The notes: generated by a model from the sequence alone, not told the origin. A DNA stretch of 64,000 nt from Bradyrhizobium sp. SRL28 (GCF_018596315.1 NZ_JAHEAG010000003.1:496001-560000); one strand, 5' to 3'; positions 34,221-44,141 are shown, numbered from the stretch's first letter. Program-made: numbers and translations.

Positions 34221-34682
34221 CTAAACGCCGGCCGCGACGTTCTTTCCGACCACCTCGCCGAACGACTTGAAGAATTCGGCTGCAAGTTTTCTTGCCGTGG
34301 AATCGATCAGCCGGGCGCCGAGCTGGGCGAGCTTGCCGCCGATCTGCGCGTCGACGTCGTAGTGCAGCACCGTGAAGTCAGGCCCTTCCGCTTCGAGGCG
34401 CACGAGCGCGCCGCCCTTGGCGAAACCGGCCACCCCGCCAGACCCCTCGCCCGAAATCCGATAGCTGTTCGGCGGGTCGAGATCGGACAGGGTCACCTTG
34501 CCGCCGAAGGTCGCCTTCACGGGCCCGACCTTGAAGACGACGGTTGCGGTCATCTCGGTGGGTGAGGACATGTCGAGGGACTGACAGCCGGGGATGCACT
34601 GCTTCAAAATCTCGGGATCGTTGAGCGCCGCCCAGACCGCTTCCTTCGAGGCCAGGATGCGCTGGCTGTCGTTCATCTGCAT
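34221..34682 (-). CDS. coxG: CoxG family protein (SRPBCC fold, CO dehydrogenase subunit G)
   Basis: A 153-residue START/SRPBCC protein: MNDSQRILASKEAVWAALND, PEILKQCIPGCQSLDMSSPT, VFKVGPVKATFGGKVTLSDL and YDVDAQIGGKLAQLGARLID. These match the CoxG family. In Oligotropha carboxidovorans CoxG helps anchor CO dehydrogenase to the membrane. It ends the coxMSLDEFG series here, 9 nt after coxF. Confidence 0.88.
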   Translation of the reverse strand: MQMNDSQRILASKEAVWAALNDPEILKQCIPGCQSLDMSSPTEMTATVVFKVGPVKATFGGKVTLSDLDPPNSYRISGEGSGGVAGFAKGGALVRLEAEGPDFTVLHYDVDAQIGGKLAQLGARLIDSTARKLAAEFFKSFGEVVGKNVAAGV

Positions 34683-34691
34683 GGTCAGTCC

Positions 34692-35537
34692 TTAACTTTC
34701 TGCGGGATTGGCCGTGCGCTGGCCGCGCCGGCGTTCGACGGTGATTTCGGCGAGGATCGACATCGCGATCTCTTCCGGCGTGATCGCGCCGAGATCGAGC
34801 CCGGCCGGCGCCTTGACGCGGTCGATCGCGACCGCCTCCGATCCGCCGGCCACGAGCTTTTCGCGCAACGCCGCCATCTTGCGGCGGCTGCCGACGAAGG
34901 CGTGATACTCGGCCTTGATGGCGAGCGCGGCGCGCAAGGCGGCCTCATCGCCCTTGCCCTGGGTAGAGACCACGACGAAACGCCTGGCATCGTTGAGGTA
35001 GCGGGGCGCGAAGCCGTCGACGATGACATGGGCATCTGGCTCGGCGGCGATATCGGCGGCCGGCGCGGCCAGCGTGACGTGATAGCCGAGCTGCCGACCC
35101 TGCGCGGCCAGCGACATCGCGACCGGACTTGCGCCGAAGATCACCAGCGAGGGATGCGGCAGCACCGGCTCGACGAAAATATCCATGGTCCCCTTGCTCG
35201 GACACATGTTGCTGGCGAAGCGGATGCCCTCGCGATTATCGCCCGGCTTGACGCCGAGTTCGGCGAGGAGATTTTCGGGCCGCACCGACACCATGCGCGG
35301 CTCGCCGTCCAGCAGCGCTTCGCGTGCGGCTTTCAGCACCGCGCCCCGCGCGCAGCCGCCGCCGATCCAGCCCGCCACGATGGTGCCATCAGGGCGAATG
35401 ATCGCCTTCGCGCCGGCTTTCGCCGCCGTCACCGACACCGTGCGCACCACCGTCGCCAGCACGAACGGCTGCTCGGCGGATTTCATCTGCGCGACCAGAT
35501 CCATCACTTCGACATGCGCGCTCATTGTGTGGCCCAT
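34692..35537 (-). CDS. coxF: XdhC/CoxF-family maturation protein
   Basis: A 281-residue protein with the XdhC N-domain (PFVLATVVRTVSVTAAKAGA, IVAGWIGGGCARGAVLKAAR) and the Rossmann-like C-domain (HPSLVIFGASPVAMSLAAQG, RFVVVSTQGKGDEAALRAAL). XdhC proteins bind molybdenum cofactor and help sulfurate and insert it, so in this context it should serve CoxL. The TAG stop of coxE is directly followed by the start codon at 35537, a tight coupling. ATG at 35525 is an alternative. CoxF and CoxI are related; position and order support CoxF. Confidence 0.87.
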   Translation of the reverse strand: MGHTMSAHVEVMDLVAQMKSAEQPFVLATVVRTVSVTAAKAGAKAIIRPDGTIVAGWIGGGCARGAVLKAAREALLDGEPRMVSVRPENLLAELGVKPGDNREGIRFASNMCPSKGTMDIFVEPVLPHPSLVIFGASPVAMSLAAQGRQLGYHVTLAAPAADIAAEPDAHVIVDGFAPRYLNDARRFVVVSTQGKGDEAALRAALAIKAEYHAFVGSRRKMAALREKLVAGGSEAVAIDRVKAPAGLDLGAITPEEIAMSILAEITVERRRGQRTANPAES

Positions 35538-36740
35538 CTATAGTTTCGCCAAATAGGGTTCGAGCGCAGTCAGGCTATTGAGCGTATTGGCCGGCGCGTA
35601 GAGATCGACGTGCGGCAGCGCCGCCTTGATGCCTGCGGCTTCGGGTGCGTAGCCCTCCCACGCCATCATCGGATTGAGCCAGACGATGCGGCGGCAGCGG
35701 TGGCCGAGCGCCGCCATCTCGCGGCCCAGCAGCGCGGCGTCGCCGGTCTCGTAGCCGTCGGACACGATCATCACGACGGTGCGCGAATGAACGACGCGCG
35801 CGGCGTGCCAGCGATTGAACGTCTGCAGGCTCTCACCGATCCTGGTGCCGCCGCCTGCGCCCTGCGCCATGATCGAGAGACGATCGAGTGCGCGCGCAGC
35901 GTCCTTTTCCTTCATCGCATCTGACACGTGCGCCAGCCGCGTGTGGAACAGGAACGCCTCGGCCTCGCGAAACTGATCGAGTACGCCGTGGATGAAACGC
36001 AGGAATACGCCGGTGTACATGCTCATCGAGCCGGAAGCATCGAGCAGCATGACGAGCCGCAACGGTTTTTCCTTGCGCTGCCGCTTGACGAGGTCGATCG
36101 GCACGCCGCCGTGGCTGATATTGCCGTGAATAGTCCGGCGCAGATCGAGCCGGTAGCCGCGCCGCCGCGCCAGATCGCGCCGCGTCAGCCGCGTACGCAT
36201 CGCCCGTGCCAGCCGCGCGGCCGCTTCATGCGCCTGCTCGATTTGCGCGGGATCGGCCAGTTTACGGAAATCCACCTCGGCCAGATTGTCGGCACGTGAG
36301 GCCCCTTCCATGCGGCCTTCGCCGGCGCGATCGGCGCCGGCATCGTCGGTGGAAGGAACCTGATCCATCGCCGCCTCGCCGCTGGATCGCTGGCTGTCAG
36401 CCAGGCTCTTCAGCGACGGATTGCTCGCGGACTTTGACGAGCCCGTGGTTATCAACCGCGACCGCACGCGCTTGCCTAGCCAGAACGCGTCGAAAATGCC
36501 GTCGAATTTTTCCCAGTCAGACTTCCGCGCCGAGAACAGGTGCTTGAACGCCGAACGCAACAGGCCCGGTTTGGCCGCGTAGCCAGCCGTCATCAATTCT
36601 GCCGCGTCCTGGCCTTCGGCAAGGCCTACGGCGAATCCGCTGTCGCGCAGGGTTTTGAGAAACGCGGCGAGCCTTGACGAGACGAGGCGCGAGACCTCGT
36701 CGAGCTCTTCGTAGCCGGGACTGGTGCCGCAGCAGCTCAT
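35538..36740 (-). CDS. coxE: CoxE, VWA domain-containing CO dehydrogenase assembly protein
   Basis: A 400-residue protein. The N-terminal helical part has AAFLKTLRDSGFAVGLAEGQ. The VWA domain begins at about residue 230 (LRLVMLLDASGSMSMYTGVF) with the MIDAS motif DASGS (234-238). A low-complexity Ser/Asp/Gly linker (about 97-150) separates them. It partners with the CoxD ATPase as a chelatase-like pair to build the Cu-S-Mo site of CoxL. Overlaps coxD by 4 bp. Confidence 0.92.
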   Translation of the reverse strand: MSCCGTSPGYEELDEVSRLVSSRLAAFLKTLRDSGFAVGLAEGQDAAELMTAGYAAKPGLLRSAFKHLFSARKSDWEKFDGIFDAFWLGKRVRSRLITTGSSKSASNPSLKSLADSQRSSGEAAMDQVPSTDDAGADRAGEGRMEGASRADNLAEVDFRKLADPAQIEQAHEAAARLARAMRTRLTRRDLARRRGYRLDLRRTIHGNISHGGVPIDLVKRQRKEKPLRLVMLLDASGSMSMYTGVFLRFIHGVLDQFREAEAFLFHTRLAHVSDAMKEKDAARALDRLSIMAQGAGGGTRIGESLQTFNRWHAARVVHSRTVVMIVSDGYETGDAALLGREMAALGHRCRRIVWLNPMMAWEGYAPEAAGIKAALPHVDLYAPANTLNSLTALEPYLAKL

Positions 36741-37609
36741 GCGACCTTCCCCAACAGGCGTTCGCTGACCTCGCGCGTGACCCGCGACTTATCCTCATAC
36801 GTCTTGAGCAGGCACATCAGGGTTTCGTGGACCGTTTCAGGCGCGTCGTGCAGATCGCGCACATCGAGCCCGACCAGAGCCGCCGCCCAGTCCAGCGTCT
36901 CCGCGACGCCCGGGACCTTGCGCAGTTCTTCTTTGCGGATGCCTTCGACCATGCGCGCGATCTGCAGCGACAGCGACGCGCTGGCGCCATCGATCCGCGC
37001 CATGATGATGCGCGCTTCGCGATCGACATCGGGGTAATCGACATAGTGATAAAGGCAGCGGCGGCGCAGCGCGTCAGAGAGTTCGCGCGTGCCGTTTGAG
37101 GTCAGCACCACATGCGGGATCGTGGTTGCCTTGATCGTACCGAGCTCAGGGATCGAGACCTGGAAGTCCGACAACAGTTCGAGCAGGAACGCCTCGAACT
37201 CGTCGTCCGCGCGATCGATCTCGTCGATCAGCAGCACCGGCGGCTTGTCGCGCCTGATGGCGGCCAGTAACGGCCGCTCCAGCAGGTATTTTTCCGAAAA
37301 GATCTGGTCTTCGATGGCGTCGGCATCGCTGCCGCGATGCGCCTGGATCGCAAGCAATTGCCGCTGGTAGTTCCACTCATAGAGTGCGGACGATTGATCC
37401 AGCCCCTCGTAGCATTGCAACCGGATCAACGCGGTCGCGTGCGCTGCCGCCAGCGCTTTCGCCACTTCGGTCTTGCCGACGCCCGCCTCGCCTTCCAGCA
37501 GCAGCGGACGTCTGAGCAGTTGCATCAGCGAGATCGCGGTCGCGAGTTCGCCGTCGGCGATATAGCCTGACGCCGCCAATGCTTGCGCGATCTCTTCGCG
37601 GTTCTTCAT
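36737..37609 (-). CDS. coxD: CoxD, MoxR-type AAA+ ATPase for CO dehydrogenase maturation
   Basis: A 290-residue AAA+ ATPase of the MoxR/CoxD branch. Walker A GEAGVGKT (40-47), Walker B VLLIDEIDRADDEFEAF, and sensor/Arg finger region HVVLTSNGTRELSDALRRR. In O. carboxidovorans CoxD unfolds or acts on apo-CoxL to insert sulfur and copper. ATG at 37609 with GGAG 5 nt upstream. It lies downstream of coxL, with a family A palindrome and about 180 bp between, so a weaker downstream transcript is likely. Confidence 0.93.
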   Translation of the reverse strand: MKNREEIAQALAASGYIADGELATAISLMQLLRRPLLLEGEAGVGKTEVAKALAAAHATALIRLQCYEGLDQSSALYEWNYQRQLLAIQAHRGSDADAIEDQIFSEKYLLERPLLAAIRRDKPPVLLIDEIDRADDEFEAFLLELLSDFQVSIPELGTIKATTIPHVVLTSNGTRELSDALRRRCLYHYVDYPDVDREARIIMARIDGASASLSLQIARMVEGIRKEELRKVPGVAETLDWAAALVGLDVRDLHDAPETVHETLMCLLKTYEDKSRVTREVSERLLGKVA

Positions 37610-37698
37610 TGCTTCTCCGGTGGCCTCATGGTTCGAGACGCCCGCCTGCGGCGGGCTCCTCACCATGAGGGTCTGAGACCTTGGCTTGCTGCATCAGT

Positions 37699-37781
37699 CG
37701 TCATTGCGAGGAGCGAAGCGACGAAGCAATCCATTCTTTCTTCGCGCCGCCATGGATTGCTTCGCTGCGCTCGCAATGACG
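37699..37781. repeat. intergenic palindromic repeat, family A, between coxL and coxD
   Basis: CGTCATTGCGAGGAGCGAAG on the left and CGCTCGCAATGACG on the right pair, with inner AAGCAATCCATT and CATGGATTGCTTC. It lies 5 bp from the coxL stop. Being inside the cox operon, it may lower read-through or protect the upstream mRNA end, giving more CoxMSL than assembly factors. Confidence 0.85.
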
Positions 37782-37786
37782 AGAGA

Positions 37787-40207
37787 CTACGCAACGGCTC
37801 CCAGATCCTTCGCTGCCTTCCAGTTACGCCAGTAATCATGCGGCATCTGGATATGGGTGGAGCCAAGGAACGAGAAGGCATCATTGACCGCGTTGGAGAA
37901 CGCCGGCACGCCGCCGACATTCGGACTCTCGCCAACGCCCTTGGCGCCGATCGGGTGATGCGGCGACGGCGTGACGGTGAAGTCAGTTTCCCAATGCGGG
38001 GTCTCGACCGCGGTCGGCATGAAGAAATCCATGAACGAGCCGGTGACCACGTTGCCGTCGGCATCGTAGCGAATTTCCTGGCCCATCGCGATTGCGAACG
38101 CCTCGGTGAGGCCGCCATGCACCTGGCCCTCGATGATCATCGGGTTGATGCGGGTGCCGCAGTCGTCCAGCGCGTAGAAGCGCCTGACCTTGTAGACCCC
38201 GGTATCGACGTCGATGTTCATGACGCAGATATAGGCGCCGAACGGATAGGTCATGTTGGGCGGATCGTAGTAGCTCACCGCCTCCAGCCCCGGCTCCATG
38301 CCAGGAGGAACCGAATTGTAGGCCGCCCAGCAGATGTCTTTCATCGACATCGTCTTCTCCGGCAGGCCCTTGACGCGGAAGCCGTCGATATCCCATTCGA
38401 GGTCGTCTTCATGCACCTCGAGCTTGTAGGCCGCGATCATCTGCGCTTTGGCTTTGATCTTGCGCGCCGCCATCGCGATGGCGGCGCCCGCCACCGGCGT
38501 CGAACGCGAGCCGTAAGTGCCGAGCCCATAGGGCGCGGTATCGGTATTGCCCTCTTCGACCATGATGTCGTCGGCGGGAATGCCGATCTCGGTAGCAATG
38601 ATCTGGGCCCAGGTGGTCTCATGGCCCTGGCCCTGGCTCTTGGAGCCGACCCGCGCGATGCCCGCACCGGTCGGATGCAGGCGGATTTCGCAGGAATCGA
38701 ACATCGCAATCCCTAAGATGTCGCAGTTCTTCGACGGACCGGCGCCGACGATCTCGGTGAAGAACGACACGCCGAGGCCCATGATCTCGCGGGTCTCGCC
38801 GCGCTTGAACGCCGCGCGCAGCAAAGCCTGCTCCTTGCGCAGGCCGGCATAGTCGACCGTCTCCATCATCTTGCGCATGGCGGTGTGGTAATCGCCGGAA
38901 TCGTACTCCCAGCCCAAGGCCGAGTGATACGGGAACTGCTCTGGCTTGATGAAATTCTTCAGCCGCAGTTCGGCCGGATCCATGTTGAGTTTCTGCGCCA
39001 GAATATCCATCGCGCGCTCGATGCAGTACGCCGCTTCGGTGACGCGGAACGAGCATCGATAGGCGACGCCGCCCAGCGCTTTGTTGGTGTAAATGCCGTC
39101 GACCGAAAGATGCGCGGTCGGGAAATCATACGACCCCGTGACGATATTGAAGAACCCGGCCGGCCATTTCGAGGGATCGGCGCAGGCGTCGAAGGCGCCA
39201 TGATCGGCCAGCACGTGCACGCGCAAGCCCGTGACCTTACCCTCCTTCGTGGAGGCGATCTCGGTCGTCATGTGATAATCGCGCGCGAACGATGTCGCCG
39301 TCAGGTTTTCGATCCGATCCTCGACCCACTTCACGGGCTTGCCCGTCACAATCGAAGCGACCGCCGCGCAGATATAGCCGGGATAGGCGCCGACCTTGTT
39401 GCCGAAACCGCCGCCGATGTCTGGCGAGATCACATGGATCTTGTGTTCCGGAATTTTGGCGATCAGGGCTACGACCGTGCGGATCACATGCGGCGCCTGG
39501 AAGGTGCCCCAGATCGTCAGCTCGCCCCTGATCTTGTCGAACGAGCAGACGCACTGGCAGGTCTCCAGCGGCGACGGATGGGTGCGATGATAGGAGATCA
39601 TCTCCTTGATCGTCACCTCCGCCTTGCGGAAGGCGGCATCCGTCAGGTCCTTGTCGCCGACGGTCCACTCGAAGACGTGGTTGTGGTGCTTGCGCGGGCC
39701 ATGCACGCCCGTGGTCTTGCCGGCGAGATCCTCGCGCAGCACGGGCGCATCCTTGTCCATCGCCTTGAACGGATCAATCAGCGGCGGCAGCGGTTCATAT
39801 TCGACCACCACCTTGTTGATGCCGTCATCGGCAGCATAGCGATCGGTGGCGACGACGAAGGCGACCTCCTGATTCTGGAACAGCACCTTGCCGTCGGCCA
39901 GCACCATCTGCACGTCGCCAGCGAGCGTCGGCATCCAGGCGAGGTTGACGGTCTTCAGCGTCTCGGCGGTGATGACCGCCAGCACGCCCGGCACTTTCAG
40001 CGCCTCGGTGTCGTCGATCTTCTTGACGCGCGCGTGTGCATGCGGCGAGCGCACGAAATCGCCATGCAGCATCCCCGGCAGCTTCAGATCGTCGACGTAA
40101 TTGCCCTTGCCTTGCGTGAAGCGGATGTCCTCGACCCGCTTGCGCTTGCAGCCCATGCCTTCGAGTTTGGCTTCGCGTTGTTCCCGCGTGGGAGTCATGT
40201 CGTTCAT
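37787..40207 (-). CDS. coxL: aerobic carbon-monoxide dehydrogenase large subunit CoxL (form I)
   Basis: The catalytic subunit, oxidising CO to CO2 at a Mo-S-Cu site. The 806-residue xanthine oxidase-fold protein has the form I signature AYRCSFR (382-388); C385 is the equivalent of the Cu-binding Cys388 of Oligotropha. The catalytic Glu is E760 in [39 protein letters not shown] and [20 protein letters not shown] are the pyranopterin-binding segments. Form II enzymes have AYRGAGR instead, so this is a genuine CO oxidiser. ATG at 40207 overlaps the coxS stop by 4 bp. Confidence 0.96.
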   Translation of the reverse strand: MNDMTPTREQREAKLEGMGCKRKRVEDIRFTQGKGNYVDDLKLPGMLHGDFVRSPHAHARVKKIDDTEALKVPGVLAVITAETLKTVNLAWMPTLAGDVQMVLADGKVLFQNQEVAFVVATDRYAADDGINKVVVEYEPLPPLIDPFKAMDKDAPVLREDLAGKTTGVHGPRKHHNHVFEWTVGDKDLTDAAFRKAEVTIKEMISYHRTHPSPLETCQCVCSFDKIRGELTIWGTFQAPHVIRTVVALIAKIPEHKIHVISPDIGGGFGNKVGAYPGYICAAVASIVTGKPVKWVEDRIENLTATSFARDYHMTTEIASTKEGKVTGLRVHVLADHGAFDACADPSKWPAGFFNIVTGSYDFPTAHLSVDGIYTNKALGGVAYRCSFRVTEAAYCIERAMDILAQKLNMDPAELRLKNFIKPEQFPYHSALGWEYDSGDYHTAMRKMMETVDYAGLRKEQALLRAAFKRGETREIMGLGVSFFTEIVGAGPSKNCDILGIAMFDSCEIRLHPTGAGIARVGSKSQGQGHETTWAQIIATEIGIPADDIMVEEGNTDTAPYGLGTYGSRSTPVAGAAIAMAARKIKAKAQMIAAYKLEVHEDDLEWDIDGFRVKGLPEKTMSMKDICWAAYNSVPPGMEPGLEAVSYYDPPNMTYPFGAYICVMNIDVDTGVYKVRRFYALDDCGTRINPMIIEGQVHGGLTEAFAIAMGQEIRYDADGNVVTGSFMDFFMPTAVETPHWETDFTVTPSPHHPIGAKGVGESPNVGGVPAFSNAVNDAFSFLGSTHIQMPHDYWRNWKAAKDLGAVA

Positions 40208-40704
40208 TCCGCAGCCTCCCTGAATTCAACGCCGTTGATCTTGGCGGCGGCATATTGAATGGCTTTGACGATGTTCTGGTAGCCGGTGCAGCGGCAGATA
40301 TTGCCTGATATGCCCATCCGGATTTCTTCCTCGCTCGGAGACGGATTCTCCTGGAGCAGCCGATGCGCGCGCAAAATCATGCCGGGCGTGCAGAAGCCGC
40401 ATTGCAGCCCATGCATCATCCGAAAACCTTCCTGCAACGCCGACAGCGAGCCGTCGGCATTGGCGACGCCCTCGATGGTCATGATGTCGGAACCTTGGGC
40501 CTGCACGGCGAACATGGTGCAGCTTTTCACCGACATGCCATCGATATCGACGGTGCAGGCGCCGCAATGGGTGGTCTCGCAGCCGATATGGGTGCCGGTG
40601 AGCGAGAGATTTTCGCGGATGAAGTGCACCAGCAGCGTGCGCGGTTCGACGAGGCCTTCGACCTCGGCGCCGTTCACCTTCATGGTGATATGGGTTTTTG
40701 CCAT
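40204..40704 (-). CDS. coxS: carbon-monoxide dehydrogenase small subunit CoxS (2Fe-2S)
   Basis: A 166-residue iron-sulfur subunit passing electrons from the Mo site to FAD. The plant-type cluster binds C42, C47, C50 and C62 ([14 protein letters not shown] ... SC); the second cluster binds C102, C105, C137 and C139 ([10 protein letters not shown] ... ICRCTGYQN). All eight ligands are present. ATG at 40704 with AGGGGAT upstream. It is 14 nt from coxM and its stop overlaps the coxL start. Confidence 0.96.
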   Translation of the reverse strand: MAKTHITMKVNGAEVEGLVEPRTLLVHFIRENLSLTGTHIGCETTHCGACTVDIDGMSVKSCTMFAVQAQGSDIMTIEGVANADGSLSALQEGFRMMHGLQCGFCTPGMILRAHRLLQENPSPSEEEIRMGISGNICRCTGYQNIVKAIQYAAAKINGVEFREAAE

Positions 40705-40718
40705 TTTGTGATCCCCTC

Positions 40719-41582
40719 TCAACTTGCGCGGCCGACGGCGCGCTGCAGCGCGCGCGTCACCATGATGCCGCCGACATGTTTGCGGTATTCGACCGGGCCG
40801 CGGGCGTCCGCAGCCGGCGACATGATCGCGACCGCCGCCGCGGCGGCGATTTTCAGCGCTGCCGGATCGAGGCTGGTGCCGATCACCGCTTTCGCAGCAT
40901 CCTCGGCAAGCAGCGGCGTTTCCGAAAGGTTCGTTAGCCCGATCTTGCAAGTGGCAACCTTGCCGCCCGCCATTGTCAGCACGACGGCGGCTGCGGCGGT
41001 GGCGTAGTCGCCCACCTTGCGCTTCAGCTTCTCATAGGCGTAGCCGTGACCGGTGGCGGGTACGGGGATGGAGATCGAGGTCAGGAGTTCGCCGGGTTCG
41101 AGCGCCGTGAAATAGGCCCCCTGGTAGAACTCAGCTGCGGCGACCTCGCGTGCGCCGGACGCGCCTTCGAGCCGATAGCTCGCGCCCAGGGTCATCATCA
41201 GCGCCGGCATGTCGTTGCCGGGATCGCCATTGGCGACATTGCCGCCGATGGTCCCGCGATAGCGCACCTGAGGATCGGCGATCAGAAGCGCGGTTTCGTC
41301 CAGAATGGGCAAAGACTTGCCGATCTCGTCGGATGCCAGCAATTCGTGCTGGGTGGTCATCGCGCCGATCACGATCGTGTTGCCGTCGCGCCGGATGCCC
41401 TTGAGGCCTGCGATACCATGCAGATCGACCAGATGCTCTGGGCTCGCGAGCCTGAGCTTCATCATCGGCACCAGGCTGTGGCCGCCGGCCAGCGGGCGCG
41501 CCTCATCACCCAGGGTCGAGAGCAGTTTGACCGCGTCGGCCAGCGTCGCCGGCCGGTGATAGCTGAATGGGCCAGGGATCAT
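40719..41582 (-). CDS. coxM: carbon-monoxide dehydrogenase medium subunit CoxM (FAD)
   Basis: A 287-residue FAD subunit. The two flavin motifs are AGGHS (32-36) and TIGGN (111-115), at the same positions as in Oligotropha Cox[21 protein letters not shown] and [15 protein letters not shown] are other conserved stretches. The ATG at 41582 follows a GGAGGAG ribosome site. It leads the coxMSL structural genes; the 163 bp upstream, after coxC, probably hold a promoter. FAD need links it to riboflavin supply. Confidence 0.95.
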   Translation of the reverse strand: MIPGPFSYHRPATLADAVKLLSTLGDEARPLAGGHSLVPMMKLRLASPEHLVDLHGIAGLKGIRRDGNTIVIGAMTTQHELLASDEIGKSLPILDETALLIADPQVRYRGTIGGNVANGDPGNDMPALMMTLGASYRLEGASGAREVAAAEFYQGAYFTALEPGELLTSISIPVPATGHGYAYEKLKRKVGDYATAAAAVVLTMAGGKVATCKIGLTNLSETPLLAEDAAKAVIGTSLDPAALKIAAAAAVAIMSPAADARGPVEYRKHVGGIMVTRALQRAVGRAS

Positions 41583-41745
41583 CGTCTCCTCCAAATCGTC
41601 CTTTGGGCGCTTCTCTTTGGCGCGTGGACGTTGGTGGGAGGCTGATTGGAGAGGTTCTAAAACGCAATCGCGCGGGCACAAGGACAGGAAAATCGCACGA
41701 AATGCGGAAAGCCGCGCACGAAATGCGTCAGCCTGGCCGACCTAA

Positions 41746-42963
41746 TCAGGAGGCATGCCGCCTGACGAGGCCAAGCCGGGCCTTCACCTCGGCGATCCTG
41801 GCCCGGCTCACCGGCACGCGATGCGGCGACGGGCCGTCGAGTTCGACGATCGCGCCATCGCCTTCCTTGCGAACCAGTGTGACATGCGCCATCGCCACGA
41901 TGTGGCTGCGGTGCACCCGGACGAACAGGCCGGGGTCGAGCCGCGCCTCGGCGTCCGAGATCGACCACGGGCACATCCGCTCCCGAATGCCGTCATGGAC
42001 CTTGGTGTAGTGGGCGTCGGCCCGGACGCTCCGGATCTCCGCGGCGTCGATGAAGTGGGTGCCGTCGACACCCTCGACCGGCAAGCGGGGCACGGGCGCG
42101 GCTCGGGGCGGTTGGCCGATGCCGCCGAGCGGGGTTGGCCGTAGTCGCGGACTGGTGGGGGCCGCGCTGGTGTCGGTTGAGGGAACGTCCATCCCGGCAG
42201 TGGCCCCACCCGGAACCAGGGCAACGGCGTCGACCGCCGGCGGGACCTTCCTGCGAGGGTCGGGCACCAGCGACAGCAGAAAGCCCGCCGCGATCACGAA
42301 GCAAAGCAGCGTCACCACCAGCGAAAGCATCTGCGACGAAGCCGCCAGCCCCTCGATGTGGTGATGCGATCCGGCCGACGGCGGAACCATATGCATCCCC
42401 GCCATCGCGGTATAGTGCATACCCGGCACCGCGATGCCGAACGCCACTGCGCTCAGCATCAACTGCACGCCGCCCTGGCGAGCGAGGAACATCCGCACTC
42501 CGCCGTAGGCGGTGGCGATCGCGATCACGACCGACAGCACCACCATGGATCGGTCATGCGTCATCGCAAAATCGCCCGCGAGCCCATGCATGCCGACATA
42601 ATGCATGATGGCGATACCGACCCCGAGCAGCACCGCCGAAGACACCACGCGAAGCATCGAAGGCTCGCCGATACTGACGAAAAACAGCGAAATACCCACG
42701 ACCAGTGTGCAGATCAGGAACGATATGACGGTCGGCAGCACCAGATAGACCGTGCCTGCCGGCAGCGGCGCCGCCAGCATGCCGACGAAATGCATGGTCC
42801 AGATGCCGATGGCGAGAAAGAACGCGGCACCCGCCAGCAACAAGCGATGACTGGCATCCGGCGTCCCGCGGATGCGCGCGGTGAGGCCGAAGCCGGTGTA
42901 TCCACCCAGAATCGCGATCACCACCGAGAGCGCGACGAGATAGGGATCGTGTCCTTCGAACAT
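41746..42963 (-). CDS. coxC: CoxC-like membrane sensor: MHYT domain plus LytTR DNA-binding domain
   Basis: A 405-residue protein. The N-terminal half has about seven membrane helices with MHYT-type repeats: WTMHFVGMLAAPL, AIMHYVGMHGLAGDF and PGMHYTAMAGMHMV. A Pro-rich linker follows, then a C-terminal LytTR domain (about 300-400; THFIDAAEIRSVRADAHYTK, LFVRVHRSHIVAMAHVTLVR). This combination is that of CoxC and CoxH of O. carboxidovorans; position directly upstream of coxM points to CoxC. The His and Met residues could bind copper or sense a diatomic gas. It probably controls coxM expression. Confidence 0.88.
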   Translation of the reverse strand: MFEGHDPYLVALSVVIAILGGYTGFGLTARIRGTPDASHRLLLAGAAFFLAIGIWTMHFVGMLAAPLPAGTVYLVLPTVISFLICTLVVGISLFFVSIGEPSMLRVVSSAVLLGVGIAIMHYVGMHGLAGDFAMTHDRSMVVLSVVIAIATAYGGVRMFLARQGGVQLMLSAVAFGIAVPGMHYTAMAGMHMVPPSAGSHHHIEGLAASSQMLSLVVTLLCFVIAAGFLLSLVPDPRRKVPPAVDAVALVPGGATAGMDVPSTDTSAAPTSPRLRPTPLGGIGQPPRAAPVPRLPVEGVDGTHFIDAAEIRSVRADAHYTKVHDGIRERMCPWSISDAEARLDPGLFVRVHRSHIVAMAHVTLVRKEGDGAIVELDGPSPHRVPVSRARIAEVKARLGLVRRHAS

Positions 42964-43129
42964 GATCGTCTCGGCCGCCCGTCTCCACGGACGTGCCTCC
43001 TCCCGCCGCCGAGTTTATAGACCCGGCGGGGGAATTGACAATCAGCCGATCGCGACTGCGGCCCGCGGTCCGGCCAAGCCGGACCGCGACTTCATGTTTG
43101 ACGCGTTTTCGTTCGAAATCGTGACGATC

Positions 43130-43711
43130 TCACACGATTCCTGCCGCGACCTGGCCGCGCAGCCGCTCAAGACTGTGCAGCGTGTTGGCACAGGCTTCCG
43201 CGACCTCGATGCCCTTGATGACGAAATGCTTGCGGAAGAAGTCGTGATGCACGGCGCTGTCGTGGAATTGCTGCGGCGTCAGCACCGCGGAGAATACCGG
43301 GACCTCGGTCTTGAGCTGCACGTCCATCAGCGCCTTGATCACGGTGTCGGCGACGAATTCGTGGCGGTAGATGCCGCCATCGACCACGAGGCCTGCGGCC
43401 ACGATCGCCGTGTAGCGCCGCGTCTTGGCGAGCAGTTGCGCATGCAGGGGTATCTCGAACGAACCCGGCACCTCGAACAGATCGACTTGCGCGCGCGAGA
43501 TATGTCGCGCCTCGATCTCTTCGAGAAACGCGATGCGGCATTCCTCGACCACGTCACGATGCCAGGACGACTGCACGAAGGCGACCCGCTGCGGCTTGAC
43601 GAAACGCGGATACACCGGCGCCGGCGGACGCTCGGGCACGTCAGGGACGTGGCTCACTTCGACTGTTTGGGGGTGGGATTGGACTTCAGGCTCTTGCAAC
43701 ATCTGATTCAT
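43130..43711 (-). CDS. ribH2: 6,7-dimethyl-8-ribityllumazine synthase, RibH2 type
   Basis: Makes the direct precursor of riboflavin. The 193-residue protein has a disordered Pro/Val/Glu-rich N-terminus (about 1-38), then the lumazine synthase fold: RVAFVQSSWHRDVVEECRIA, DLFEVPGSFEIPLHAQLLAK, VAAGLVVDGGIYRHEFVADT and HHDFFRKHFVIKGIEVAEAC. The VVDGGIYRHEF version of the phosphate/ribityl site is that of the decameric RibH2 of Brucella and Mesorhizobium. An FMN riboswitch lies upstream on the same strand. It probably is a second, regulated lumazine synthase. Confidence 0.93.
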   Translation of the reverse strand: MNQMLQEPEVQSHPQTVEVSHVPDVPERPPAPVYPRFVKPQRVAFVQSSWHRDVVEECRIAFLEEIEARHISRAQVDLFEVPGSFEIPLHAQLLAKTRRYTAIVAAGLVVDGGIYRHEFVADTVIKALMDVQLKTEVPVFSAVLTPQQFHDSAVHHDFFRKHFVIKGIEVAEACANTLHSLERLRGQVAAGIV

Positions 43712-43790
43712 GGCTTTCCTCTTTCAGGACCAGAATCAGGGCATACGGAACGACGCCGGCCTACGCGCAAACGTGCGAAGGCCGCCGCAA

Positions 43791-43950
43791 ACCGTTCTCT
43801 TTCATCCGGACTGTAACCGTCGGCTTCGGATTCACACCGAATCTGCTGACCCTTCTTTCCCAAAGAAAACTTCGTGAGAGAAGAAGGCGCTCGCGGGCTT
43901 GGGCTACGTCACCCTTACCGCCGGTGGGGACTTTCACCCCGCCCTGAGAA
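43791..43950 (-). promoter_or_regulatory. FMN riboswitch (RFN element) controlling ribH2
   Basis: On the minus strand the conserved blocks are read in order: GGGCGGGGTGAAAGTCCCCA, CCGGCGGT, AGCCCGCGAGCGC, a variable arm with a long stem (CTTCTTCTCTC ... GAAAGAAGGGTCAGCAG), GGTGTGAATCCGAAGCCGAC and GGTTACAGTCCGGATGAAAG, ending in AGAACGG. These are the six-stem RFN consensus for FMN. About 80 nt later is the ribH2 start. Downstream, CGGCCTTCGCACG ... CGTAGGCCG can form a hairpin that may sequester or end the transcript. FMN binding should turn ribH2 off. Confidence 0.95.
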
Positions 43951-44141
43951 CATCGGCCGCCCGGAATGGACGACCTGCCTGAGGATATGACCAACGCCGG
44001 GGCGTCAGCAAGCACCTTTGACATGGGGAATCGGCATGTCCCCATGCCGCCGGAACAGGGCGCACAAGCGTAATCCGCTGATGGCCTTTACCCGGGCCGC
44101 GGCAGTTGGGATAGGCTTCTGCAAACAGGGGGGCGCTCGAC

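Noticed and set aside
38885..40258. Long plus-strand frame opposite coxL (457 codons)
   Set aside because: Antisense shadow of coxL; no motif and no ribosome site.
43761..44045. Minus-strand frame of 94 codons across the riboswitch
   Set aside because: The RFN element explains the sequence conservation; no protein similarity.
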